A stretch of 64,000 bases of DNA from assembly GCA_004335835.1 (NCBI GenBank), contig RWJK01000863.1:1-64000 (forward strand), written 5' to 3'. The DNA comes from Scenedesmus sp. ARA3 (lineage: Eukaryota; Chlorophyta; Chlorophyceae; Sphaeropleales; Scenedesmaceae). Positions 45,149-57,000 of the stretch are shown here, piece after piece. The position numbers and the translations under genes were made by a program. The notes below the pieces were generated by a model. The model ran no database searches and had not been told where the DNA came from. It saw nothing but the letters and a program-made list of their open reading frames with translations. Within the stretch, counting starts at the first letter, position 1. The number at the start of each line of letters is the position of its first letter.

Positions 45149-46348
45149 CAGCAGCGGGGGCGGCGGATGATCAGGTAATGGCACATTGATGAGTGACTGT
45201 TGTCTAAATGGATGATGGTAGGGTGCGGCTTCCGTGGTCACTTTGTGAAGCACCCACAGGAGGGCGCAAGACACGGCAGGAGAGGCAGCAGGGTTGTGCT
45301 ACCACGTGCGCTGCACTGCAAGCATCCTGTCTGACTACAGCACGTGCTATGTGAGCTTGCATGCAGCTGCTGCTGCTGCTGCTGCTGCCGTGCTGCTGTG
45401 CTGTCTGCGCTGTGCTGCGTGGTCACCTGCCAGGCGCTTGTGGAAGGTGCAGGTCAGCTCCAGCACACTGCGCAGCAGCGCCTCCTGCAAGCAAGCAGGG
45501 ACAAGCACAGCAAGACAAACAAGATAGTTAAAAAGGCAAAGGATGTCGCATCAGAAGAGCCGGGGCACCAGAATTCATCACAGGTCATAGCAGCCCAAAC
45601 CGCCCCCAGCACAGTTCCAAGCACACCAGCAGCACTTTGCTCCTGCTGCATGGCACGTATCAGCATGCATCCCACCACTGTTCAGCTGAATACATCCTGT
45701 GCTGCAGGCAAACTCCAAACCCTAAGCCTGAAGCCCTCAAACCCTCACCTTCACAGCCGGGTACTTCTGTGCAAACCTCGACACGCCAAGCTTTGCCAGC
45801 CCCCGCAGCAGCGTGGTGCGCAGCGGCTCTGCAGGCCATGCAAGATCTTCCACGCTATGCCCTACTGTAAAGCCCTCTCCGCTACTCTTGAGCTGCTGTA
45901 TTGCCTCGTCATCGGGCAGCAAGCCGCGGTTTAGCGAGGCCTTCCAGGCGCTTAAACCGCGGCTGATGTGGGCCATGGCTTCCTGCGAGTCTGCGCTGCT
46001 GCTGCTGCTGTCGCTGCTGCGCTGTGTGCTGACGTGTGCGATGCGCAGTACCCAAGGCATGTGAGAGGGTGAGATGTCACCCACATCTCCAAGGCCATGC
46101 AGCAGCGCAGTGTGCCCTGCAGCAGCCGTGTTGCTGCTGTGGTGCGGTGCTGCTGCTGCTGGCGGCTCAGCTGCTGGTGCTGCAGCTGCCAGAGGCGTTG
46201 GCAGATGTGCGCGTGCACTGCTCTGCTGCAGTGGGCGACAGCTGGGGAGGTGAGCAGGCCTGCTGAGTGTTGGGAATGAAGCTGAACGTTGGTTTTGGTG
46301 GCTGCTGATGCGTCGGTTGAGCCCGCATGGGGCTCCCGCGTGCAGCAT
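39872..46348 (-). CDS. VWA-domain protein of the ViaA (RavA partner)-like type, probably organelle-targeted
   Basis: Ten exons (minus): 45749-46348, 45427-45484, 44912-45051, 44218-44430, 43548-43651, 43211-43332, 42281-42591, 41997-42162, 40835-41046, 39872-40069. They give 707 aa. The first about 75 residues are rich in Ser, Ala, Pro and Arg, like a transit peptide. A coiled linker (WSQLDELRRKLEDLKELRDLV) precedes a VWA domain with MIDAS motif DTSGSM (475-480), then GGSDFNEPL, where the usual MIDAS Thr is Ser, and LLVSDGEL. Layout and the LVRQSKLLFYAKMAEKGL region resemble bacterial ViaA, which works with the MoxR-family AAA+ ATPase RavA; the assignment is by motif only. The C-terminus is a basic coiled tail ending SKKKH. 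A metal-dependent protein-binding role is likely; the partner is unknown. Confidence 0.85.
40223..40310 (-). repeat. Exon echo: 5' edge of VWA exon 10
   Basis: Copy of the ADSRLAFDWDD...KRRLAGLA segment, upstream of exon 10 (39872-40069). Confidence 0.85.
40580..40735 (-). repeat. Exon echo: 3' part of VWA exon 9
   Basis: Close copy of about 150 bp (GLIIGSPEKKRADPAVLRAL to EFEGWASVQ) including the donor, downstream of exon 9 (40835-41046). Confidence 0.95.
41095..41445 (-). repeat. Exon echoes: 5' part of VWA exon 9
   Basis: Three copies of the DGELRQPGPEIMQKLSGAKE edge at about 41095-41180, 41215-41305 and 41350-41445. All lie upstream of exon 9 and are of graded divergence. Confidence 0.9.
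41475..41835 (-). repeat. Two exon echoes: 3' part of VWA exon 8
   Basis: Copies at about 41475-41578 and 41727-41822 repeat GGSDFNEPLRRCL to ANSDILLVS with the donor. Both lie downstream of exon 8 (41997-42162). Confidence 0.95.
42715..43145 (-). repeat. Exon echoes of VWA exons 7 (5' edge) and 6 (3' edge)
   Basis: About 42715-42765 copies the start of exon 7 (EAAMLTRGCLVRQS). About 42945-42985 and 43075-43140 copy the end of exon 6 (DDISRLLPAG) with the donor. Confidence 0.85.
43735..43793 (-). repeat. Exon echo: 5' edge of VWA exon 5
   Basis: Copy of GWSQLDELGRKLEDLKE with the acceptor, upstream of exon 5 (43548-43651). Confidence 0.92.
44050..44165 (-). repeat. Exon echo: 3' half of VWA exon 4
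   Basis: About 115 bp repeats MEALTKAGRAF-GLEALLGGSG with the donor and the same short CCTAAACCCT-type flank, downstream of exon 4 (44218-44430). Confidence 0.92.
44432..44480 (-). repeat. CAG/CTG run at VWA exon 4 acceptor
   Basis: Reads (CTG)n on the gene strand and ends in the acceptor CAG of exon 4. It takes the place of a polypyrimidine tract. Confidence 0.9.
44655..44735 (-). repeat. Exon echo: 3' edge of VWA exon 3
   Basis: Diverged copy of the RRGGGEPQVQEEE edge, downstream of exon 3 (44912-45051). Confidence 0.7.
45055..45146 (-). repeat. Longest microsatellite: about 31 CAG/CTG units
   Basis: Uninterrupted trinucleotide run, (CTG)n on the gene strand, ending directly at the acceptor of VWA exon 3. 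Confidence 0.97.
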
Positions 46349-46960
46349 GCTGTGGTGTGCTGCTACTGCTTGCAGGCACTGCTGATACTGCTGCCCAAGT
46401 TGCAGCTGAGGGGGAGTGGGCTGACGATCTGAGCTTGACAGCGGTTTAACCTAAGCGTATTATGATGCTGTTTGTGTATGGGTTATTCCAAAACTGAGAT
46501 CGTCCGCGTCCCGGCAATGGGGCACAGCTGCTCCGAAAGTCAGCAAGGCAGAACTGTTGTGTGCGCGCACTGAAAGCGCAAAAGTTTTGATGTATTACCA
46601 ACTGCCAAAAACTTTTCTTGAAGTGCTGTAAACGGCGGCCTGTGCCAGTGACTGTCGGAGATGGTGCCGAAAACAGAGATCCGCTGTCAAGCTGCCGTCC
46701 TCTCTTTGCAAACCAACAAAGTACATGACTGGAAGTGATAAGAAAGAAATAATTTTGTCGTGACTGGGGCAACTGAATAACAAGTAACAGATTCGGTCAC
46801 AGTGCACTCAGGATGGGGTGGGGCATGGGTCAAAGGCAAGCTGCTTTCTCGCCACGGTGCACCTAGTCGTTTCTAGCTGCTGCACTCACCAGGATCAGGT
46901 GCATGATGATTTGCAGATACCTCGAGTCAGCTGCATGCTCAGCTTGCTGTTGAGCAGGCC
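46349..46960. promoter_or_regulatory. Divergent promoter region between VWA (-) and DHHC (+) genes
   Basis: A 612-bp gap between two divergent start codons must hold both promoters. No specific element is recognised. Confidence 0.55.
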
Positions 46961-49072
46961 ATGAAAACAAAGCAGCTGCCCTGGGCACTCCTGGTTGACC
47001 ATGCTGCAACAGCATGGCAGCCCTACTACGTGGCCTTTGTGTGGGTGTCGATTGCTTGGGTATCAGCAGTGTTTCTCTGGAGTGTGATTCTCGAGGTGAG
47101 CGACTGAACGTGCTTCGTGTGAGCTGGCAGTGACAGGGCAGTGCCATGCACACGTCCGTCGTGATTGCAATCTGTTTTGAACGCTGTATCTTGCAGCATC
47201 CAACGATGGGTCTGCATCTCTTTGTTACATAGTCTGCATAGCATCTGCTTGCCTTATAAACATGTCATCCTTGCCATCATCCCACCTCAGGCCCTGCGGG
47301 CAGCAGCATACGATGCATGGCCCCAGCTGCGCTGTGGGCTGCGTTCCTCATCCGCTGCTGTCTGCAGGTGTATGCAGTAAAGGGCGCCTTGCATGCTGCA
47401 TGCCATTTCGTGTGGGGCATGTGGCTGCTGGTGAACATCTGCTACCACTACTACCAGGCTGTGCACCTTGCCCCAGGCTATACATCAGATGTTGACCTGC
47501 AGGTGCAGCTGTTGGGTTGGCCGCTGCTTGCAGCTAGGCTAGCAGCTTGCAGGAAAGCTACTGGAGTGTCGCGATGCCCTGCTGTGACTGCTCTGACATG
47601 ACAAGCAGCAGAGCACCACGATTGGCGACATCACACCATCTTTACACCAGTTGAATGCAGTTGTTCATGCCCTGGCAGCGTTTTTGGGACTGCCACATGA
47701 TGTCTAGCTTTGTATGTTCAATGCAACAAGCTGCCAGCTGCTAGTAGACAAACAGGCTGTGCTGGAGACGTGCCAGCAACTCGCTCACTCTCCTGCAGGT
47801 GCTGAAAGATGCCATGACATTCGAGTGGCGCTGGTGCGGCACATGCAACCGCCCCAAGCCTCCCATGTGCCACCACTGCAGCATGTGCGGCAGGTTGGTG
47901 GCTGGATGTTTACCAGAAGCGCATACATCGGCAGAAACTCATGACTATATTGATGCTGGATGCAGCAGTGATGTTGGAACGTTGTACAACCTGCCGTTGC
48001 AGAAGATGGCTGTCCTGCAAGCACATGCAGCAGCTGCTGCTCACAGCCTTCCTGTGAGCAGCTGCTGTAATCCTGCATCATGCTACTTCAAACAACACCA
48101 CACATAAAGGTTATGCAATGCACCATGCAATGCCAAGCACGCATACATTGCAGTGTGTGCCGCAGCTGCAGCTTACTCGGGCACAACGTCTGGCTGTATG
48201 GCTGCATGCGTTGATGCTGTGCTGTGTTGCAGGTGTGTGCTGCGCATGGACCACCACTGCCCCTTCACCGCCAACTGCGTGGGAGCAGCCAACTACCATC
48301 ACTTCTTCCTGTTCACTCTCTGGCTCACCCTCGGCTGCGGTTACACTTCCATCACCAGCTGCCTCTGGCACGGCAAGCGATTCACTGACAGCAGCAGCGC
48401 GAGCTTGCAGGGGCACCATGCAATCCTGCTGGTGTGTGTGGTCACTGGCGCAGTGTGCTGCGGGCTGGTAGTGCTGCTGGCGTGGCACTGCTTGGTGGCA
48501 GTTAGCGGCTATGGGATTTTGGAGCTGATGGACAGGTGCGGATCAGCTGCTGCTGCTGCTGCTGCTGTTTGTGTGGCGTGCTGTGTTGGCGGCAGGTGAG
48601 CTTTGTAGTATGTTAGTGTGCTTATAGTGCTGGAGGCGGACATCCACTGTTGGACGATTTGCGGGCGTATGCGTGCTCTTGCGTGCAGCAGCCATTACCA
48701 GCAGGTTGGTTTCTGCAACAAACATCGCTGCCAGCATACTACTTTTGGCCCGCTTCCAAAGCCCAAGCCTTGGAGGGCAGTAATATCATGATTGCGCTCC
48801 CGTACAAAACACCAAACACATGTGACTTGCTGCTGGGTTGCCGCAGGTGGCTGGGGCCTGACAGCAATGACGCAGACGCAGCAGAAGCCCATGTACACCT
48901 GCCACACGTCAGCTGCAGCTTCTGGGGTTATTTGTACAGCAGGGGCCCGCGGCGCAACTGGCAGCGGGCACTGCGTGTGTCGGGGCGCTGGTGGTGGCTG
49001 CGCTGGTGGCTGCCGGCTGCTGCTGTGCGGTGGGATGCTGCAGGCAGCGACGTCGCAGAGGCCTGGAGCTAG
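46961..49072 (+). CDS. DHHC-type protein S-palmitoyltransferase
   Basis: Five exons: 46961-47095, 47368-47502, 47799-47893, 48233-48535, 48847-49072, giving 297 aa. Transfers palmitate to cysteines of membrane-associated proteins. Hydrophobic segments lie at about 22-45 and 57-77. The cysteine-rich DHHC domain follows: [40 protein letters not shown], with catalytic Cys in DHHC, then NYHHFFLFTLWL. Further transmembrane segments are HHFFLFTLWLTLGC and AILLVCVVTGAVCCGLVVLLAW. This is the usual four-span topology with the catalytic loop in the cytosol. The C-terminus is Trp/Arg-rich (RWWWLRWWL). The first in-frame ATG after a TGA was taken as start. No exon echoes are present. Confidence 0.9.
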
Positions 49073-49661
49073 GTAGCTGGTAGGCTATAGCATTTGCTGC
49101 TGCAGCAGCAGTACATTGATGTATGTTTGGAGCAGATTGGACGGCCAGACATGTGCATGCTAGCTGCAGCCAACTTGTACATAGCCTGATTGGCATTGAT
49201 TACAGCACTTGCTTTTGATCAAGTCACGCGCAGCGGATGCCTTATCTCGAACGGGATGATCTGTACTGCCACCAGCCGTGTAAACTGTCGTGAAGCCTCC
49301 CACTGGCAGTTGGTTGCTGTAGCGGCACTGCTGCTGTTGAACAGTTGAAGTACTGCGAGCGCAACAACTGCGAGTGCCACCAGCACGGGCCTGGGCACAT
49401 TTGCCCCCTGCAGCACAGCCACCGCGCCACCTGGTGCACGTGTGCGCTACATTCTGCATGCGGCACACTAATGCTTTGACCTGTGTCAAGTGCTGCACGT
49501 GCATCAACGGTGGCCACAACGTATTGTACATCTTCAACAGATGGCTGTTGGCCTGAAGCTTGCCAAGAAAACACCATCAACCAACATTGCTAACTATACC
49601 TCCCAGAAGCCACAATTCTCGTCCATACACTACCATCAAACTTTGAACAGCGTCGTTGCCA
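49073..49661. other. Convergent 3' intergenic region
   Basis: Lies between the stops of the DHHC (+) and SDR (-) genes. No gene seen. It holds TGTAA on the plus strand at 49279-49283 and TTACA at 49200-49204 (TGTAA on minus). Confidence 0.5.
49279..49283 (+). terminator. TGTAA poly(A) signal
   Basis: Lies 207 bp after the DHHC stop codon. Confidence 0.5.
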
Positions 49662-52537
49662 TCACGTGAACGACTGCTGCTTCCTGTCCCTGTAGAATCC
49701 GCCAGTTTTGAAGTCCTCCTGCGGCAGCAGCGCCAGCCACACGGGCGTGTCTGCGCCCGCTGCCGCAGACTGCGTGCCTCGCCAGCTGGACATGTCGGTG
49801 GAGCAGTACCTGCGCAGCATGGAGCAGCAGCAAGCAGTGGAAAGTGTCAATAGGAAAATGACATTACACTACAATACACTGCATTTGGGATTGCTGCATG
49901 TGCTGTGTTGTGCCTCGCCAGCTTGACATGTTGATTGAGCAGTACCTGCGAGCAGAGCATCGTGCAGCAGCAGCAACCAGTGGTGAAGTTTTAAAGTAGT
50001 GTAACGTAAAGCATGCAGGTTTGGATGTAAATTAACCCACTGCCACCACCACCACCACTGTACTGTAATCATCACACACACACGCACACACCCATGCAGT
50101 GCATGCTGTGTGTATATGCAGTGTGTGCAGTCTGTGTACAGATGCTGCGTGGCAGCTGCCGGCTCACCCGGGGCAGCAGCAGTTGACCATGACCCCAGCG
50201 TCCTTCAGCTGCTCAGCCAGCACACGCGTGTAGCTGCTCTCAAGCGCCTTGCTGATGCCTGGCAGCAGCAGCAGCAGCAGCGGCAGCGGCAGCAGCAGAA
50301 GCGGCAACACCAGTCGCACTGCAGGTTGGAACAGTTTGCAAGCTTTACATGGCGTCTCCTGTGCAGCTGATGATCTCACTCTGCTTCAGAACACGCATAG
50401 CAGTTGCGAAGCGCAACAGTCGGACAGCTGACATGTACTTCAGCAGAAGCAAGCATCAGGTGCTCTGCAGTGTGGGACACGCCATCAGTGCAGCTGTTCA
50501 CAAGCCACAGCATACACATTTCACATGCGTGTGTGCCTCTGCAACAGTGCCAGTTTCTAGTACGTGTGCATATGCGTGCCCTGCTCAATGCTGCAAGCCT
50601 GGGCCAGCTGTGTCAACGCAAGCTCCGTCTTGTCAACGCAAGCCCCAGAAATAAGACAGCAATACGCCTCACCGTACATGCTGCTGGGCCAGCCCTCCTG
50701 TGTGTACCGCCCTGCTCGGATGTCCTCCACAAACTTGTCGCCCAGCTGTACCAGCTCATCAACGCCTGGCAGGTGCATACGTGAGACACACCACAACCGC
50801 CTCAGTAAGAGCAAGCTGCAACGCTGGTTGCATCATAAGACAGCAGCTATGGGTCTCACTTGCTTTCTGCTTCAATGAGTAGCAGTAACAAAACAGCACG
50901 GTGCAGCCACGCCTGCCGTCGAGCCACATGCACAATCAGCGCAAGGGCCGCTGCTGCTGCTGCTGCTGCTGCTGCTGCATCATGACCCTCCCTACCTGAT
51001 GGTGATTCAAAGCGCGCCCGAAGCTGCTCAGATGGGATGCCCCGCAGCACGCCAGCCCTGCAGCAACATGTCAGCAGTAAGCCTTGGGGCAATGCATGTC
51101 TACGTTACCTCACTGCACAGAGACGGAGGGAGGAGCAGACAACAGATGTCATGCGGTGGGTACATCAACCGTGCGGCTGCCTGGCCTTGGTAGCGGCGGG
51201 ACAAGAAATATATTGAACGCTTTATAAAACTGCTGCTGCCAAAACAGTGTGTGTGCAGCAACCCGCGCACGTGCTGGACACGTTGACGATGCGGCCGCCC
51301 GGCTTGGTCAGCAGCGGCAGCAGCGCCTGACAGGCCGCCTTTGTGCCCAGGAAGTTGGTGGCGATGGTGGTGGACGCCTCGTCAGCACCAAAGGTGTTGC
51401 CCTTGTACGCAATGCCTGCGAATGCAGCAGCGGCACGGCGTGCAGTACTTGTGTAAGCACGGGCGGTGTGAGCATCAGGCAGTCCAGGCTGGCATGTCAG
51501 CGATGGCGGCAACGGTGCTGTAGCGCCCTGTTGCTTTATGATCGATACTCACGAGCAGTGCATACATGTTGGAAGGGGGCGATTACATTCTTGGAAGGTG
51601 CATTGTGGTGAACAATTTGTTACATAGTTCAAGCAGTACTGCAGATACAGGGCCGTGCAAACGTGTGCAAGGCAATTCAATGTAGGAATGCAGCTGCTCA
51701 GCTCGCCAGCCGCGCACCTGCATTGTTGACCAGAATGTCCAGCTTGCCGTGCTGCTGCTGCAGCCATTTGGCAAAGGCCGCGACTGAGCCAGCGTTGGCA
51801 ATGTCCAGCTGCTGGAACTGCACTGTTGAGCCTGAGGTGCCTGAGGTGGGGCGGGATGGACGCGAGAGAGAGGCAGGGTGACAGAAACAAGGTGTTCGTA
51901 TCAACTGTATCAGATGTCCAGATGCTGGAAGTGCAGTTTGGAGCCTGAGGTCCCTAGCGGGACGTGAAAGGGAATGAAAATGTGTGTTTGTGGGTAGTGG
52001 GGAGGAGGAGGAAGCAGCCAGCTGTTAGGATCGGCAGATTAGGATTGAACATGTTGCACATGACTCTGGTGAAACATTGCAGGAGTGGAGGGGCTGTTGT
52101 AAGCTGAAAGACACTTGCATCAAAGCAGGAGCGCTTGTGTGACATGTTCTGGTGTTGCCCTGCAACAAACAGGCAACAGCAGTTCACATGCCATGCAACG
52201 TTCTGCACTTACTTGGCAGTTGCTGCAGCTTGCTGACAGCGGCTTGACCCAGCTCCTCTGCACAGAAGCAACATAAAGGCACAGAACCACTGTCAGTCTG
52301 GATTGGTGTGCCTCTTGCTATGCAGCAGCTGCTGTGGATCATGCAGGGATGCTGGAGTGCAGTCTGAGAGGTTAGAGCAGTGAGCCAGTGTATGTTTGTT
52401 GCCCAGGCTGCTCTGCAACAATCAGACATGCAAGCAGATGTGCTCCAGCAGACCCGCAGACGAGCAATGTCTCCATGCATTACCAGCCACACATCTACAG
52501 CCGGCAAAAGCGCACACCAAAAGCCTGTGCATCGACG

Positions 52538-52576
<39 letters not shown>

Positions 52577-53042
52577 GCACCGTTGCGTGCAGTCACCACC
52601 ACCGTCATGCCCTGCTCTGCCAGCAGCCTGGCAATCTCATAGCCGATGCCCTTGTTGGCTGCAGCGGCAGGTGCATGGCAGGCAAAGGACTAGCAATGAA
52701 GGAGAGGAATGCGTAGAACCACAGAGGCATGCAGTGCATTGCTGCTCTGTAGCTACATTTCCTCTTGGATGGCCCAGGCGCAGGAGCGTCAATGCGAGTA
52801 GTGTTGTGAAAGTGGTCAGAAAGCAAAGTAGCGGAGCAAACCCAGCAGCTGAAGTGGCCAATCACGCTGGCCTGAGTAGTGCACCAGCTGGCTTCGTTGT
52901 ATGCGCGCAATGCATGCAGCAGAGCTTGGAAGTAAATGTCTCAGCTGCTGGCGTGGCCTGCTGCTGCTTGGGCTTGCAGAGCACTGCTCTCACCTCCTGT
53001 GACAACAGCAACCGTGGACTGATCCCACCACTTGTTCTCCAT
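49662..53042 (-). CDS. Short-chain dehydrogenase/reductase, carbonyl-reductase type
   Basis: Nine exons (minus): 52994-53042, 52581-52658, 52213-52257, 51718-51840, 51271-51415, 50996-51057, 50673-50765, 50168-50258, 49662-49809. They give 277 aa, the length of animal carbonyl reductase 1. The Rossmann motif TGANKGIG (15-22) binds NADP(H); the basic residue in VTARN favours NADP. Other SDR landmarks are NNAG (96-99), catalytic N119, S145/S146 in VNVSST, and Y198-x3-K202 (YGISK, split over exons 7 and 8). PGYCSTDMS follows. No targeting signal, so probably cytosolic. The substrate is unknown; relatives reduce ketones, quinones or alkaloid/terpene carbonyls. Exon 4 has two possible acceptors 9 bp apart. 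Confidence 0.92.
49898..49968 (-). repeat. Exon echo: 5' edge of SDR exon 9
   Basis: Copy of the YCST/NMSSWRG edge with its acceptor, upstream of the last exon (49662-49809). Confidence 0.85.
51905..51965 (-). repeat. Exon echo: 5' edge of SDR exon 4
   Basis: Copy of the TSGS-V-FQ-LDI region including the acceptor-like CCTGAGGT, upstream of exon 4 (51718-51840). Confidence 0.8.
52540..52580 (-). repeat. CAG/CTG run after SDR exon 2 donor
   Basis: About 12 units read as (CAG)n on the gene strand, starting next to the donor of exon 2 (52581-52658). This is opposite in sense to most intronic runs in the window. Confidence 0.9.
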
Positions 53043-54029
53043 GGCGTATGTCCTTGTGCCAAAAGCCTTACGCAAGCTGCATGAGGGGAACAAGCCAGAT
53101 CAGCGAAAGTGTGCAAGCCAGTACCAGCAGCAGATGCCTGCTGTTCCAGTGTGTGCTCGCTGTTTTAAAAACGATTTGCGCGTACCCGTCCAGCCAGGCT
53201 CGTGTCTGCAGGGAACGGGTCGCGTGTTGAGGCGAGTACAAGGTGGATGTGGGAGGTACGAGCAGTGCCTGATTTGGAAGCCTGTACAGCATCGTAAACG
53301 AACGCTTGAACATGAAAACACATGCAGCGAGTAAGGCCGCGGTGCTTGCGGCTACACGCCATGACTAGCAGTCGCTGGACAAGCAGGACAAGCAGGCCGT
53401 TGTGGCCTTTGACATGTCAGAATGGACAGGGTGACGGAAATATGCTGGGTGCAGTCTTGCAATTGGAACCGTTAGTTAATTATTTGTCTGATCAGCCTGC
53501 TGGGGCACAGCTGCTCAGGATCTCGGATTGCAGTGTGCAGTAACTGCAACTGCTACAACGCCACTACAGGTGACGTAAAGCTGCCATGCTGGACATCATG
53601 CGCAGCTGCCAAGGCCACCATGCATTGTGTTGGTTTATCGTTACACCCCTTGAAAATTCAGAACGTCCAGGAGCAGTGCTGGGCCTCAGGCCTCGTGACA
53701 GGCACCAGACTGGTCACTGCACTCTGCAAATGCCAAGAGACCAGCGCCAGTGCCCTGCGCGTTGCAAGCCAGCATGCTGAATTTTTTTGGAAACTTAACT
53801 GCATTCAAGTCCTCACATGACAAGCGCGTTCATGCAACGAGGTCTGGCCAGAGATAACACCGTTGTCATCATGTCCAAATGCCTGAATACAGCACTACAA
53901 CTGCAAGGATGTTTGTTTATCACTACCATCTGCAAGATCGTCAAGAGTCATTGGGTTAACTCGAGAGACAGCAACTCCTTTTGCTTGCAGCAAAGTCATC
54001 TTGACGCTGGTGAACAGGTCAAGGGCACA
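53043..54029. other. Divergent region between SDR (-) and PsbP-domain (+) genes
   Basis: Holds both promoters. The PsbP frame is open from an ATG at 53817, so 53817-54029 may be coding. No other gene is supported; several short plus-strand frames (53032-53820) are Cys-rich and unrecognised. Confidence 0.45.
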
Positions 54030-57000
54030 ATGCTGTCTAATAAAGTATTCGCAAACGCTTGTGATAAGTCTGTGCGCCATGGTGGCGACTGCAAGCGCGC
54101 TTTCCCATCCAACACTCCACGCAACGTTCGCGTGGCAGCAGCAGGCTACGATGCAGCTCAATCGGGAACATCCAATGACTCGCTTGATGGCTTTGAAGTA
54201 GGACGGAGGCAGGCACTGGCGGCATTAGTTACTGTGCCAGCTATCCTGCAAGCAAATGCAGCACTGGCAGTTCAGGGGCTGACAGCAGGGAGGATCCCAG
54301 GTAAGCCTGTCTACTGGCCAGTCGCATTCACATCAGCATTTGAGACTCCAGTAGCTGTTGCGACCTGCAGTCAGCTGGGATATAGTGTCACCAGCAGGCA
54401 CATGGGTGGTTTGTGTGGCTGCAGTGTGTGCTTGTACGCACTGCTGTCCCTGCAGGATGCATCAAATGAAGCCGAGCCTGCAACTGCAGCAGCTGTTGCA
54501 CAATGCATTGGCATGACTGACACATAAGCCAGCTCATAAAACCCGTTTGAGACAAGCACCATAACTGCTGGAGCTGTTCTTGACGTCATAGACTCATCAG
54601 GTAGCAGTGTTGTGTTTGGCTGGCGCCATGCCTATCAACATGAAGCATGCAGCCGTTCAGGCAGCTTCCAGATGCTAGCACGCACGCACACACTAGCAGT
54701 GTACTAGCAGTAGCTGAGCATGCGGCGCTGCTTGCTGCTGCTGCGAATGCGCCCCTACATGACAATCCATTGTGTGCATGCTTGTTGGCAATGTGCAGGC
54801 GTGTCCTCCACAGCAGATGCAGACGGATTCTACAGATACACACGGCCAGAGGTAGGCTGTTGCTGTTATTCAAGAAAGATAAACAGCTGACAGTGCTGAT
54901 GTGTCAAAGTTGGCAGTGCCTGGCACTTGCAGAGACACGCCACCAGCCACAGCAACTGCTGGTGCCAGTTGCAACAGCACTCTTCTGTCGCATGCAACCC
55001 CGCACGCATCTGTACATACAGCCTGATTGCTGTACCTCTTGTGCACATGGTGATGACAACAACTCCACCAATGCGCGCACATGCGTCACAAGCATTGCTG
55101 TATATCTTTGCTGTTTGGTGCAGGGCAAGTCCAGTGGTCTGGGTGTCTTTGCATAGCAAATGTTGCTGCATGTCTTACCTGGTGCAGGGCAAGCCTGGGG
55201 GTCTGGGTGTGCTTGCAGAATACCTTTTTTGTGATAGTTTGCTGCATGTCTCAACTGCTGCAGGGCAAGTCGGGGGGGCACGGCGTCGGCTGGTCGGAGA
55301 TGCCTCGCTACACCTTCAAAGTGCGGCCAGGCTGGGAGGAGACGCCAGTCTCAATCGCTGACCTGGGGGGCACTGAGGTGCGCTGCATGTGTTTTTATTT
55401 CAGCCAGGCTTTGAATTTGATTAGCTCAGGCTGAAGAGGTTACAGCTGTGCTTGAATGTTGTGAGGGGCAGCCGTCCAGCAGCTGTACCCAGCGTGGTGC
55501 TGTGTCTGCAGCACCTTGACTGATATGTCGCTGCAAGCTGCAGGCTGGCAGCAGACGTAACACAAAACATGTTTGAGGTGGTCAGCTAGCAGAACCCTTT
55601 TCTGCAGTGCCCTGACAGTCCGCTGTGTCACGCCTGGCAACTTAAACTATCATCGCAGCGGCCACCGTCATCACAATCAACATCGTTGTTGTCATGTTTG
55701 CCTGCCTGCAGATCGACCTGCGCTTTGCCTGCCCTGAGGAGGGCAGCCTGCAGGTGGTGGTGGCGCCGGTGCTGCGCTTTGCTGACGTGGGCTACAACGC
55801 AGGTGTGTTATTTTGACACATATAACACGTAAGTAACATGTCATGCAGCAGAGCTGCATGTGGGTGTGTTGTGGTGGGCCGTGGAAGCCAATTTGCGTGC
55901 ATGCAGTGCTGCTGCCTCGTGTGTCCTTGCTTGAACATGACGGCTGTTGCTTCCTGCCTTCAGACGTGCGTATCACCGACCTGAACAAGCCTGAGAACAT
56001 CGCCAGCAGCTTCAACCAATAACGCCTGATGACATGACACAAATGCTGCTGTTGTTCCCTGCCTGCAGATGTGCGCATCACGGACTTGAACAAGCCTGAG
56101 AACATCATCAGCGGCTTTGCGCCGGAGCTGTTTGGGCGGCCGCTGGACGATGAGGACGTGCTGGAGCAGCGCGTGCTAGAAAAGGAGGGCGTACCGTACT
56201 ATGAGTGGTGAGCAGCCACATATCCTTGATGATGTTGCACTTGGTGGTTTAGTCAAGATTGTGACCAGCAGGGGATGCAGCAGCAATTGCTTGCCGGAAA
56301 GTTACAGTGTTGTTGCAAGGGGCTGTGGGCTGCTGTGCATGCCGTGGCACGCGCACGATGCTGCGGCCTACTGTGTTGGATCAGCAAAGGAACAAATGAC
56401 GAGGACGTGCTGGAGCAGCGCATGGTGGAGAAGGAGGGCGTGCCCTACTATGAGTGGTGCGTGCTGCTGACTTTGTAGCATGAAGTGTGACATGTTGACT
56501 TTGTAGCATGAAGTGTGACATGTTGACTTTGTAGCATGAAGTGTGACATGTTGAGGACGTAGGGCACATGGGTCACAGCACAAGCAGGCATTCCACACCA
56601 CGAGTGGCAGATGCGCAAACGCTCGTGCGCCACCGCGCCACCTTCCGTCTCGTCCTGCAAGCTCTTGCTGGTGCTCATGCTCGCCGTCACGTCGTAGATG
56701 TGAAAAGGACGTTCAAAGATCCGCATGCACAGCAGTAGCGCACGCAGCAACCTGCAGCCGCAACACTTCACTTTGCTGCTGCATGCAGGCCACACCTACA
56801 GCTGCAAGCTGCTGCAACGTGCATCAAGCCTTACCAGTGTCTCGCTGCTTGGCTGCTTTCACGTTGCTGCTGCAGGCAGGTCAAGCCGCACAACCTGGTG
56901 TCAGCGACAGCAGTGGGCAACCGCGTGTTCATCCTGAACATCACTCCACGCAGCAGCCGCACATTCGCCAAGACAGGTGAATCGCTGCGCCGCATGCAGG

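Noticed and set aside
52380..53084. Plus-strand 234-codon frame opposite the SDR gene
   Set aside because: It overlaps SDR exons 1 and 2 in antisense and is carried by the CTG run. No recognisable domain.
53032..53820. Short Cys-rich plus-strand frames between the SDR and PsbP-domain genes
   Set aside because: No motif, no splice partners and no conserved start context.
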